Notes under the pieces: model-generated
Database searches by the model: none
Seen by the model: only the letters and a program-made list of their open reading frames with translations
Told to the model about the DNA's origin: nothing
Assembly: GCA_903970575.1 (NCBI GenBank)
Contig: CAJCJC010000169.1
Coordinates: 1-7,344 of the forward strand
Direction: 5' to 3'
DNA length: 7,344 nucleotides
DNA from: Alphaproteobacteria bacterium
Lineage (GTDB): Bacteria; Pseudomonadota; Alphaproteobacteria; BOG-932; Roseiterribacteraceae
Position numbers and translations under genes: made by a program
Shown: positions 1 through 5,135 of the stretch, in pieces
How positions within the stretch are numbered: the stretch's first letter is position 1
How the letters are laid out: each line of letters begins with the position of its first letter

Positions 1-44
1 TGCAGCCGCGTTCCCGCCCCGCCCGCCAGAATAATTCCCTTCAT
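1..44 (-). CDS. rfbA: Glucose-1-phosphate thymidylyltransferase, N-terminal fragment cut by window edge
   Basis: Only the first 14 codons lie in the window. Read on the minus strand from the ATG at 44, they give MKGIILAGGAGTRL. This is the start of sugar-nucleotide pyrophosphorylases: a beta strand followed by the nucleotide-binding G-G-x-G-T-R-L signature. The start lies 16 nt after the rfbD stop, with a purine-rich GGGAGA about 8 nt upstream as a plausible ribosome binding site. RfbA (RmlA) couples glucose-1-phosphate and dTTP into dTDP-glucose, the first step of the dTDP-L-rhamnose pathway in the cytoplasm, and would complete the rfbC-B-D-A operon. The motif alone would also fit other nucleotidyltransferases such as a GalU- or ManC-type enzyme. 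The three rhamnose genes just upstream make RfbA by far the best choice. The remainder of the protein is outside the window. Confidence 0.85.
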   Translation of the reverse strand, partial: MKGIILAGGAGTRL

Positions 45-60
45 CCGCGAGTCTCCCGCC

Positions 61-945
61 TCATCCCGGAGCCGGCCGCAGCTTGCCGACGATGTCCTTG
101 ACCGCATCTTGCCAGGGTCTGGGCGCGATGCCGAAATCCCGCGCGAGCTTCGCGGTCGAAAGTCTCGAATTGGCGGGTCTGCGCGCGGGCGTCGGGAACT
201 CGGCTGTCGTAATCGCCTCGACGATGGGGCTTGGGCCGGAAAATTCGGCCGCCAGCGCGAATGCGTATCGCGCCAAACCGCACCATGTGGTGTCTCCGGC
301 ATTGACGAAGTGATAATCGCCCGTCGGCGCCGCCGGATCGTCGATCATCCTAAGCGCGATCGCGGACACGGCGGCGGCCAGGTCGGCCGCGGAGGTCGGG
401 CAGCCGCGCTGGTCGTCCACCACGCGCAGCACGGGCTGCTCCGCGCCCAGACGCAGCATGGTCATGATGAAATTCCGTCGATGCGGGCTCACCAACCATG
501 CGGTCCTGAGGATGATCGAACGCGGATTTCCGGTGCGTACGGCCTGTTCGCCCGCTTCCTTGCTCGCCCCATAAACGCCCAGCGGCTTGACCGGATACTC
601 CTCCTCATAGACGCCTTGCTTCGATCCGTCGAAGACGTAATCGGTCGAAATCTGGATCAGCGGCGTTCCGGTCGTCTTCGTGGCTTCCGCGAGCAGGGCC
701 GGGCCCAGCGCGTTGGCGGCGAAGGCGGCGCCGATCTCGCTTTCCGCCCGATCCACGGCCGTATAGGCGGCGGCGTTGATCACCGCCGCGTAGGACCGCG
801 CGGCGAAGGCCGACCGCACGCTCTCGGCGCTGGTGAGATCGAGCTCGGTCCGCGTAGGCGCATGAATCTGGACGCCGGCCGGCCACGCCATCGCGGCAAG
901 CTCGATGCCCAATTGTCCCTGACCGCCGGTAACGAGAATATTCAT
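61..945 (-). CDS. rfbD: dTDP-4-dehydrorhamnose reductase
   Basis: A 294-aa protein, the usual size for RfbD/RmlD. It reduces dTDP-4-keto-L-rhamnose to dTDP-L-rhamnose with NAD(P)H, the last pathway step, in the cytoplasm. It is an extended short-chain dehydrogenase. The Rossmann motif G-G-Q-G-Q-L-G is at residues 7-13, S-T-D-Y-V-F-D-G at 100-107, the catalytic pair Tyr125/Lys129 follows (Y-G-A-S-K), R-T-A-W is at 147-150 and D-Q-R-G-C-P-T-S at 178-185. The C-terminal R-R-P-A-N-S-R-L (255-262) is also typical of the family. The ATG at 945 is chosen because it puts the Rossmann strand (MNILVTGG) at the N-terminus. An in-frame start at 1011 would add 22 residues unlike the family and overlap rfbB by about 60 nt. 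The rfbB stop lies 5 nt upstream, so the two genes are probably translationally coupled. Confidence 0.97.
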   Translation of the reverse strand: MNILVTGGQGQLGIELAAMAWPAGVQIHAPTRTELDLTSAESVRSAFAARSYAAVINAAAYTAVDRAESEIGAAFAANALGPALLAEATKTTGTPLIQISTDYVFDGSKQGVYEEEYPVKPLGVYGASKEAGEQAVRTGNPRSIILRTAWLVSPHRRNFIMTMLRLGAEQPVLRVVDDQRGCPTSAADLAAAVSAIALRMIDDPAAPTGDYHFVNAGDTTWCGLARYAFALAAEFSGPSPIVEAITTAEFPTPARRPANSRLSTAKLARDFGIAPRPWQDAVKDIVGKLRPAPG

Positions 946-950
946 CGGTC

Positions 951-2024
951 TTATCTCGCAGTCAGCCCAAGGCGCTCGCCAGCCTTGTCCCGCTCGATCA
1001 GCGGACGCCACCAGGCCTCGTTGGCGAGATACCAGCCTATCGTCTTCTCGATGCCGGTCTCGAAATCGTGGCGCGGGCTCCAGCCGAGTTCCGCCTTGAT
1101 TTTGGATGCGTCTATCGCATAGCGCCGGTCATGGCCGGGGCGGTCGGTCACGAAACCGATCTGCTCGCGATACCGCCTTCCATCGCCGCGCGGCCGCAGC
1201 CGGTCCAGGACCGCGCAAATAGTCTCGACGACCGTCAGATTCGTCCGCTCGGCCGAGCCGCCGATAGTGTAGCTTTCCCCAGGATTGCCGGTTTCGAACA
1301 CAAGTTGCAGGGCTTCGGCGTGATCCTCGACGAACAGCCAGTCCCGGATATTATCGCCCGTTCCGTACACGGGCAGGGTCTTGCCGCTCAGCGCCTTGAC
1401 AATGGTCAAGGGTATGAGCTTCTCGGGGAATTGAAACGGCCCGTAATTGTTGGAGCAGTTGGTCAGTAGGACCGGCAGTCCATAGGTATGCCGCCACGCC
1501 TGGGCGAAATGATCCGACGCCGCCTTCGACGCCGAATAGGGCGAGCGCGGATTATACGGCGTCGTTTCCCGGAAATACCCGGTCGCGCCCAGCGATCCGA
1601 AAACCTCGTCGGTTGAAACGTGGTGGAACCGGAACTTGTCCTGGCGCGCGCTCGGCAGGCCGCGATAATGCCCAAGCGCGGCTTCCAAAAGCGTATAGGC
1701 GCCGATCACATTGGTCCGCACGAAATCCCCCGGCGCGTCGATCGACCGGTCGACATGACTTTCCGCCGCCAGATTAACGATGACGTCCGGATCGAAAACG
1801 CGGAAAATCTCGGCGATCTTGGCCGCGTCGCAGATGTCGATCCGCGCGAAGCCATAGCGTGGATGATCCGCCACGCTCGCCACGGATCCCCAGGTCGCGG
1901 CGTAGGTTAGCTTGTCGACATTGAGGATTTGGTGCTCTGTCGCCGCGATCAGGCGCCGGATGAGGGCGGAACCGATGAACCCCGCCCCGCCGGTCACCAG
2001 GACGCGCAAACGCGACGCCGCCAT
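951..2024 (-). CDS. rfbB: dTDP-glucose 4,6-dehydratase
   Basis: A 357-aa protein of normal length for RfbB/RmlB. It converts dTDP-glucose to dTDP-4-keto-6-deoxyglucose using tightly bound NAD+, the second pathway step. Visible landmarks are the NAD-binding T-G-G-A-G-F-I-G (11-18), L-A-A-E-S-H-V-D (85-92), the catalytic T-D-E triplet (Thr138, Asp139, Glu140) and the Y-x-x-x-K pair Tyr163/Lys167 (P-Y-S-A-S-K). N-C-S-N-N-Y-G-P (189-196) and the substrate-binding R-D-W-L-F-V-E-D-H (227-235) follow. All catalytic residues expected for the dehydratase are present, so it should be active. The C-terminal G-W-S-P-R region (314-318) is also typical. The ATG at 2024 follows the rfbC stop by one base (TGACATG), with AGGG a few bases upstream inside the end of rfbC. 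This arrangement indicates a shared transcript and coupled translation. Confidence 0.98.
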   Translation of the reverse strand: MAASRLRVLVTGGAGFIGSALIRRLIAATEHQILNVDKLTYAATWGSVASVADHPRYGFARIDICDAAKIAEIFRVFDPDVIVNLAAESHVDRSIDAPGDFVRTNVIGAYTLLEAALGHYRGLPSARQDKFRFHHVSTDEVFGSLGATGYFRETTPYNPRSPYSASKAASDHFAQAWRHTYGLPVLLTNCSNNYGPFQFPEKLIPLTIVKALSGKTLPVYGTGDNIRDWLFVEDHAEALQLVFETGNPGESYTIGGSAERTNLTVVETICAVLDRLRPRGDGRRYREQIGFVTDRPGHDRRYAIDASKIKAELGWSPRHDFETGIEKTIGWYLANEAWWRPLIERDKAGERLGLTAR

Positions 2025-2025
2025 G

Positions 2026-2616
2026 TCAGCCCTGATCCCGCAAGGGCTCTAACGGGTTGCCGTCATACGAAAACGGGCTGTCGAAATCCCTGAGAAACGG
2101 CAATGCGCAATCCTTGGCGGAAAGATGGGGCTGAGCGTCCGAAAGGTCCCACGCAACCGCGATATCCGGGTCGTTCCATCGAATTCCGCCTTCGCAATCC
2201 GGCTCGTAGTAGTCAGACACTTTATAGACCATCTCCGTGTGCGGCTCGAGGGTCAGAAAGGCATGGCCGAACCCAACGGGGATAAAGAGCTGCCGGCCGT
2301 TTTCCGCTGAAAGCTCGGCGCCCACCCACGCGCCATAGCTGGGCGAGCCCCTGCGCAGGTCGACCGCGATATCGAGCGCGCCGCCCCGCACGCAGCGAAC
2401 CAGCTTATGCTGCGCATGCGGCGGTCGCTGGAAATGAAACCCGCGCAAAGTTTTGGCGGCGCGCGACAGGGAATGATTATCTTGCACGAACCGATGGTCG
2501 AGACCGATGGCGACCAGCCTTCTTTCGCTATAGGTTTCCGAAAACCATCCGCGATCGTCGCTAAAACGCCGCGGCGTGATGATTCTGACCGGATTGGTTG
2601 AAATCTGCTTCGCCAT
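2026..2616 (-). CDS. rfbC: dTDP-4-dehydrorhamnose 3,5-epimerase
   Basis: A 196-aa protein, slightly longer than the common 180-185 aa. It epimerises C3 and C5 of dTDP-4-keto-6-deoxyglucose, the third pathway step, as a cupin-fold homodimer. Family hallmarks are D-D-R-G-W-F-S-E (20-27), Q-D-N-H-S (45-49), L-R-G-F-H-F-Q (57-63), K-L-V-R-C-V-R-G (71-78), the D-I-A-V-D-L-R segment (82-88), I-P-V-G-F-G-H-A-F (112-120) and W-N-D-P (147-150). His61 and Asp169 fall where the catalytic His-Asp dyad of RmlC is expected, and Tyr131 is a candidate for the acid tyrosine. It is the promoter-proximal gene of the rhamnose operon. The ATG at 2616 gives the normal N-terminus, but no strong Shine-Dalgarno sequence is visible upstream. 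Some family members lack rhamnose specificity, but the operon settles the assignment. Confidence 0.96.
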   Translation of the reverse strand: MAKQISTNPVRIITPRRFSDDRGWFSETYSERRLVAIGLDHRFVQDNHSLSRAAKTLRGFHFQRPPHAQHKLVRCVRGGALDIAVDLRRGSPSYGAWVGAELSAENGRQLFIPVGFGHAFLTLEPHTEMVYKVSDYYEPDCEGGIRWNDPDIAVAWDLSDAQPHLSAKDCALPFLRDFDSPFSYDGNPLEPLRDQG

Positions 2617-2635
2617 GATGACCGGTTAATTTTTT

Positions 2636-2664
2636 ACGCCGGGAGAGTGTACGTCGTCCGGCGT
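2636..2664. repeat. Perfect 7-bp inverted repeat upstream of rfbC
   Basis: ACGCCGG at 2636-2642 is matched by its exact reverse complement CCGGCGT at 2658-2664, across a 15-nt spacer. On the minus strand the repeat would form a GC-rich hairpin about 20 nt ahead of the rfbC start, followed by a run of six A residues. It is not a terminator for rfbC-strand transcription because A, not T, follows. It could be a leader hairpin or a protein-binding site. In GC-rich DNA a 7-bp match at this distance can also arise by chance. Confidence 0.4.
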
Positions 2665-2669
2665 GAAGT

Positions 2670-2688
2670 TTTCATGCATTTTATGAAA
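2670..2688. repeat. AT-rich inverted repeat, possible operator
   Basis: TTTCAT at 2670-2675 and ATGAAA at 2683-2688 are exact reverse complements with a 7-nt spacer. The 19-bp size and the position in a divergent intergenic region resemble a dimeric regulator site. The hexanucleotide ATGCAT (2674-2679) inside is itself palindromic. No specific regulator family is recognised from the motif, so the operator role is an inference. Confidence 0.35.
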
Positions 2689-2715
2689 TCGCGCCGCATC
2701 CATTGCGGGCATGAC

Positions 2716-2720
2716 AGGAG
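2716..2720 (+). promoter_or_regulatory. Ribosome binding site deciding a TTG start
   Basis: AGGAG lies 6 nt before the TTG at 2727. An in-frame TGA at 2712-2714 excludes any earlier start in this frame. The ATG at 2711 is in another frame that ends after about 30 codons. The site therefore supports TTG as the true start of the 117-aa gene. Confidence 0.75.
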
Positions 2721-2726
2721 CGTTCA

Positions 2727-3080
2727 TTGGCCAATCCGCAAGCAACTCCTCTGGAGCCATGGTTTTTCGAGGTGGAAACCCCCTTCGATCTGACCGAGGA
2801 TGAGGCCGATAAGGTCAAGACTCTTGAGGCGTTCGGGCGCGAACTCGTGCGCCGCATGGTCGAGCATATCGCCTTGGACGAGGGCATGCCGCTTGAGAGC
2901 GTTACCCCCGGCTTCGCGGATCACGCCATAAACCGCGCGCGCGACGCCATTCACGCCGCGCGGAACGCGGGTCCGAGGCATCGGGCCGTCGACGATCTCG
3001 AGGAACTGGCTGGAAAATATATGCAGACCATGCGGCTATGGCTCGCCATTCAGGGCGCCGCGCGGGACAGGGCCCATTAA
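2727..3080 (+). CDS. Hypothetical 117-aa helical protein, TTG start
   Basis: I do not recognise this protein. It begins at TTG with a good AGGAG site and has 117 residues. The N-terminus is short and proline-rich with Trp12-Phe13-Phe14. After it the protein looks mostly alpha-helical: an acidic segment at about 22-36, an amphipathic helix at about 33-50, a second at about 63-80, and a third at about 88-112 ending in basic residues. There are no cysteines, no signal peptide and no membrane segment, so it is probably a small soluble cytoplasmic protein. Codon use matches the neighbours, which supports real coding. It is divergent from the rhamnose operon and 61 nt upstream of another small gene on the same strand. 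No function can be inferred, and a link to either polysaccharide cluster is unproven. Confidence 0.72.
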   Translation: MANPQATPLEPWFFEVETPFDLTEDEADKVKTLEAFGRELVRRMVEHIALDEGMPLESVTPGFADHAINRARDAIHAARNAGPRHRAVDDLEELAGKYMQTMRLWLAIQGAARDRAH

Positions 3081-3141
3081 ACGGGGAACTATCGCGCGAC
3101 GCGACAGCTTCTCCGGTAACACGAACGGCTGGAGCCAGACC

Positions 3142-3393
3142 ATGGTGGACGATACCAACGCCAACCGCACCGAACGGACCATCGAAAACCTGGATGACCG
3201 CAAGGTGGTCGGCACGGATGGCGGCAAGAAGGGCGTTTCCAGCTCCACCGCTCGGGGGCACGGCGATGGCATGCCCAAAACGCCCAAGGACGTCCTGGTC
3301 CCTGACCATGTCCAGATCAGCGCGATCGCGGATGAGGATGAAAAGGGCGGCGTGGATTCAGGCGGCGGTTCGCCCAATGAACCGGCTGATTAA
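3142..3393 (+). CDS. Hypothetical 83-aa acidic, probably disordered protein
   Basis: I do not recognise this protein. It starts at the ATG at 3142, with GGAG at 3131-3134 seven bases upstream. The 83 residues contain no Phe, Trp, Tyr or Cys. Asp and Glu total 17 against 10 Lys/Arg, and glycine clusters occur at 27-28 and 74-76. This composition indicates an intrinsically disordered, soluble, acidic protein. The only stretch with some hydrophobic content is V-L-V-P-D-H-V-Q-I-S-A-I-A (about residues 51-63), which could be a short interaction segment. It follows the 117-aa gene on the same strand with a 61-nt gap and could share its transcript. Its TAA overlaps by four bases the stop codon of the convergent 102-aa gene. 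A clear ribosome binding site supports it as a gene, but its short length and unusual composition lower certainty. Confidence 0.65.
   Translation: MVDDTNANRTERTIENLDDRKVVGTDGGKKGVSSSTARGHGDGMPKTPKDVLVPDHVQISAIADEDEKGGVDSGGGSPNEPAD
3390..3393. other. Overlapping stop codons of convergent genes (TTAA)
   Basis: The four bases TTAA are shared by two convergent genes. The plus-strand 83-aa gene uses TAA at 3391-3393. The minus-strand 102-aa gene uses TAA at 3392-3390. The transcription units therefore meet with no intergenic space and no room for a separate intergenic terminator. Any terminator must lie within the opposing gene, and none with a clear T-tract was seen. Confidence 0.9.
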
Positions 3394-3698
3394 GTCCCGG
3401 GCCAGACCGCGCCCTGGAATGCATGCAGTAGAGCGGTAATCGCGCTTGCGAACGCCGTCAGGCCCAGGCTGTCCATCGCCTCCTGCCATCGCTGCGCCAG
3501 ATCGAGCGCAAAATCGCCCGTCGGCCCAACCGGCAGCGCTGTGGCCCAGGCCAGCAAGGCGTTCGAGCCGAGCAGCAGCGAGATAGCGGTCGCGGAGGCG
3601 ATCGCGCCCGCGACCGCCCTCAATCGGGCCGGCGCCGCTCCGTCCATCACCTCGATTGGGGGTCTGTCGCGCGGCAAACGCTTTTCCTTAGGGGGCAT
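3390..3698 (-). CDS. Small single-span membrane protein of the acylation cassette, 102 aa
   Basis: I cannot name a family with certainty. The ATG at 3698 lies 5 nt after the MBOAT stop, so the protein is probably translated by coupling; no clear Shine-Dalgarno sequence is seen. It has 102 residues: a basic, proline-rich N-terminus (1-27), one hydrophobic segment at about 28-54, then a soluble part with an amphipathic helix (about 62-78) and a second helix-like stretch (about 79-98). The positive N-terminus predicts that end in the cytoplasm and the C-terminal part in the periplasm. The segment after the membrane span (L-P-V-G-P-T-G-D at 55-62, then L-G-L at 78-80) reminds me of the membrane-anchor region found ahead of the catalytic domain in some DUF459-type SGNH proteins. 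That resemblance is from memory only. It could hold the SGNH partners near MBOAT, as DltX does in the Dlt pathway, although it lacks a C-terminal F-x-Y-x-x-F motif. Confidence 0.75.
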   Translation of the reverse strand: MPPKEKRLPRDRPPIEVMDGAAPARLRAVAGAIASATAISLLLGSNALLAWATALPVGPTGDFALDLAQRWQEAMDSLGLTAFASAITALLHAFQGAVWPGT

Positions 3699-3703
3699 CG
3701 TCG

Positions 3704-5113
3704 TCAAAACTGGAAATAGATAAAGGGCGCGACCCCGGCCGGGCCAAGGCTGGCGATGCCGACGATCGCCGCGCCGACCAGCGCCCCTTGTACGGGGAAC
3801 GGCGCCCGCACGGCCAGCCTTTCCAGCATCGCCACCCTGTCGCGCGGCAGGAACTGCGCCGCCAACCCACCGACCAGCAGCGTCAGAACGAACGGCGTCG
3901 CCGTGATTCTGGAATCGTCGATCCGCCCAAGGCCGCTCAGGAAGTCGGCGGCGTGGATCAGGTCGGGCGAGCGGAAGAAGATCCAGGCCAGGCACACCAG
4001 ATTGAAGGTGACGATCGTCCCGAGAACGCGGCCCCAAAGCGGCCAGTCCGCAGGCTTGCGCCGCCCCAATATGGCGTGCTCGACGACCAGCATCCCACCG
4101 TGGATCGCGCCCCAGATCACGAAATTCCAGGCTGCCCCATGCCACAACCCGCCCAAAAGCATCGTGATCATGAGGTTGCGATAGCGCCGCCAATCGCCGG
4201 TATTCCCACCCAGCGGAATATAGAGATAATCCCTGAGCCACGACGACAGCGAGATATGCCAGCGCCGCCAGAAATCGCTGAACCCCACCGCGCGATAAGG
4301 CTGATCGAAATTCTGGGGAAATCGGTAGCCGAACAGGGCCGCCACCCCGATCGCGATGTCGGTATAGGCGCTGAAATCGCAATAGATTTGAACGGCGTAG
4401 CCATAAGCGCCGAGCAGCAGATCGAGCGCGCCATGGCGGGAGGGATCGAAAAAAATCGCGTCCACGAACTCCGTCGACAGGTAATTGGCGACGACCACCT
4501 TCTTGAACAGGCCGCCCAGGATCAGCAGGAACGCGCGCGTGGCCCGAATATCATTGGGATCGGCCGGTTTCGCCAGTTGCGGCAGGAAATGCGCCGCCCG
4601 CACGATCGGTCCGGCGACAAGCTGCGGAAAGAAGGACAGATAGAGCATCATCAGCGGCAGCGTCGCTGGGCGGTCCAGCTTTCGCCGATAGATATCGACG
4701 ACATACGAAATGCCGTGGAACGTGAAGAACGAAATTCCGACCGGCAGGACGATGCTGAGATAGGGCAGGTCGCGCGCCGCGCCCAGGGATTCCAGCGTGG
4801 CGTTGACGCTTCCGAGCAGGAAATTGAAATACTTGAAGAATCCCAGCACGCCGAGGTCGATCGCGACGGCGGCCCCGACCAGCATCCGACGTTGTCGGTC
4901 CCCATCGCATCGGAAGATCAGTTGGCCAAACAGCCAGTTGACCACCGAGCTGCCGAACAAAAGAAAGCAGAAGCGCCAATCCCAAAAGCCGTAAAAGACA
5001 TAGCTGGCCGCCGTCAGGAACCCCAACCGCCAAGCCGGCCAGCGCGTCAGCGACCAGGCGACCGTAAACGTGACAAGAAAGAACAGTCCGAAATCGAGCG
5101 TCGGAAACAGCAT
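3704..5113 (-). CDS. MBOAT-family membrane O-acyltransferase (AlgI/PatA/DltB type)
   Basis: A 469-aa polytopic membrane protein, a normal length for the AlgI/PatA branch of the membrane-bound O-acyltransferases. Such proteins take an acyl group, usually acetyl, from a cytoplasmic donor and pass it across the inner membrane for modification of cell-envelope polymers. Around ten hydrophobic segments are spread through the chain. Family landmarks include L-P-V-G-I-S-F-F-T-F (123-132), F-P-Q-L-V-A-G-P-I (162-170), C-D-F-S-A-Y-T-D (245-252), F-W-R-R-W-H-I-S-L-S (281-290) and R-D-Y-L-Y-I-P-L-G-G (294-303). G-G-L-W-H-G-A-A-W (321-329) follows and contains the invariant catalytic His325. The C-terminus is exactly F-I-Y-F-Q-F, the acyl-shuttle hexapeptide. 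The gene lies 22 nt after an SGNH lipoprotein gene and 5 nt before a small membrane-protein gene. The substrate (peptidoglycan or an exported polysaccharide) cannot be read from the sequence, so no gene symbol is given. Confidence 0.95.
   Translation of the reverse strand: MLFPTLDFGLFFLVTFTVAWSLTRWPAWRLGFLTAASYVFYGFWDWRFCFLLFGSSVVNWLFGQLIFRCDGDRQRRMLVGAAVAIDLGVLGFFKYFNFLLGSVNATLESLGAARDLPYLSIVLPVGISFFTFHGISYVVDIYRRKLDRPATLPLMMLYLSFFPQLVAGPIVRAAHFLPQLAKPADPNDIRATRAFLLILGGLFKKVVVANYLSTEFVDAIFFDPSRHGALDLLLGAYGYAVQIYCDFSAYTDIAIGVAALFGYRFPQNFDQPYRAVGFSDFWRRWHISLSSWLRDYLYIPLGGNTGDWRRYRNLMITMLLGGLWHGAAWNFVIWGAIHGGMLVVEHAILGRRKPADWPLWGRVLGTIVTFNLVCLAWIFFRSPDLIHAADFLSGLGRIDDSRITATPFVLTLLVGGLAAQFLPRDRVAMLERLAVRAPFPVQGALVGAAIVGIASLGPAGVAPFIYFQF
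3707..3724 (-). other. Codons of C-terminal acyl-shuttle hexapeptide F-I-Y-F-Q-F
   Basis: These are the last six codons of the MBOAT gene (residues 464-469), followed directly by TGA. In the Dlt pathway, MBOAT-dependent acyl transfer to the tyrosine of a C-terminal hexapeptide on DltX is established. In other systems the same motif is fused to the end of the MBOAT protein itself. By that model Tyr466 is the acyl carrier, exposed on the outer face of the membrane, and hands the group to the serine of an SGNH partner. The motif is seen directly; the role here is by family knowledge. Confidence 0.8.
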
Positions 5114-5135
5114 TTCGTCTATGCCGGCTTCCGGG

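Larger units (their letters stand above)
2617..2726. promoter_or_regulatory. Divergent intergenic region between rfbC and the 117-aa gene
   Basis: These 110 bases must hold the promoter of the minus-strand rhamnose operon and probably one for the two small plus-strand genes. The stretch is clearly more AT-rich than its surroundings, notably at about 2626-2636 and 2668-2690. No convincing -35/-10 pair could be assigned on either strand. TAAAAT read on the minus strand inside the 2670-2688 repeat is at best a weak -10 candidate. Two inverted repeats, listed separately, lie inside. The promoter role is inferred from the divergent arrangement, not from a clear motif. Confidence 0.5.

Noticed and set aside
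946..1011. Extended rfbD start 22 codons upstream
   Set aside because: It would overlap rfbB by about 60 nt and add residues unlike the family. The ATG at 945 places the Rossmann strand at the N-terminus as usual.
109..1122. A 337-codon open frame on the plus strand opposite rfbD and the end of rfbB
   Set aside because: It is an Arg/Gly-rich antisense shadow of well-identified rhamnose genes, with no motif or credible ribosome binding site.
2711..2803. ATG at 2711 as the start of the first plus-strand small gene
   Set aside because: It is in a different frame that reaches a stop after about 30 codons. The AGGAG at 2716-2720 lies inside that frame and is positioned for the TTG at 2727.
3092..3104. 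TCGCG-CGA-CGCGA inverted repeat between the two small plus-strand genes
   Set aside because: The arms are 5 bp of low-complexity GC-rich sequence with no T-tract, so neither a terminator nor an operator can be supported.
3390..4382. A 330-codon minus-strand frame extending the 102-aa gene upstream through MBOAT
   Set aside because: The upstream part is an out-of-frame shadow of MBOAT. The start 5 nt after the MBOAT stop gives a compact, plausible membrane protein.
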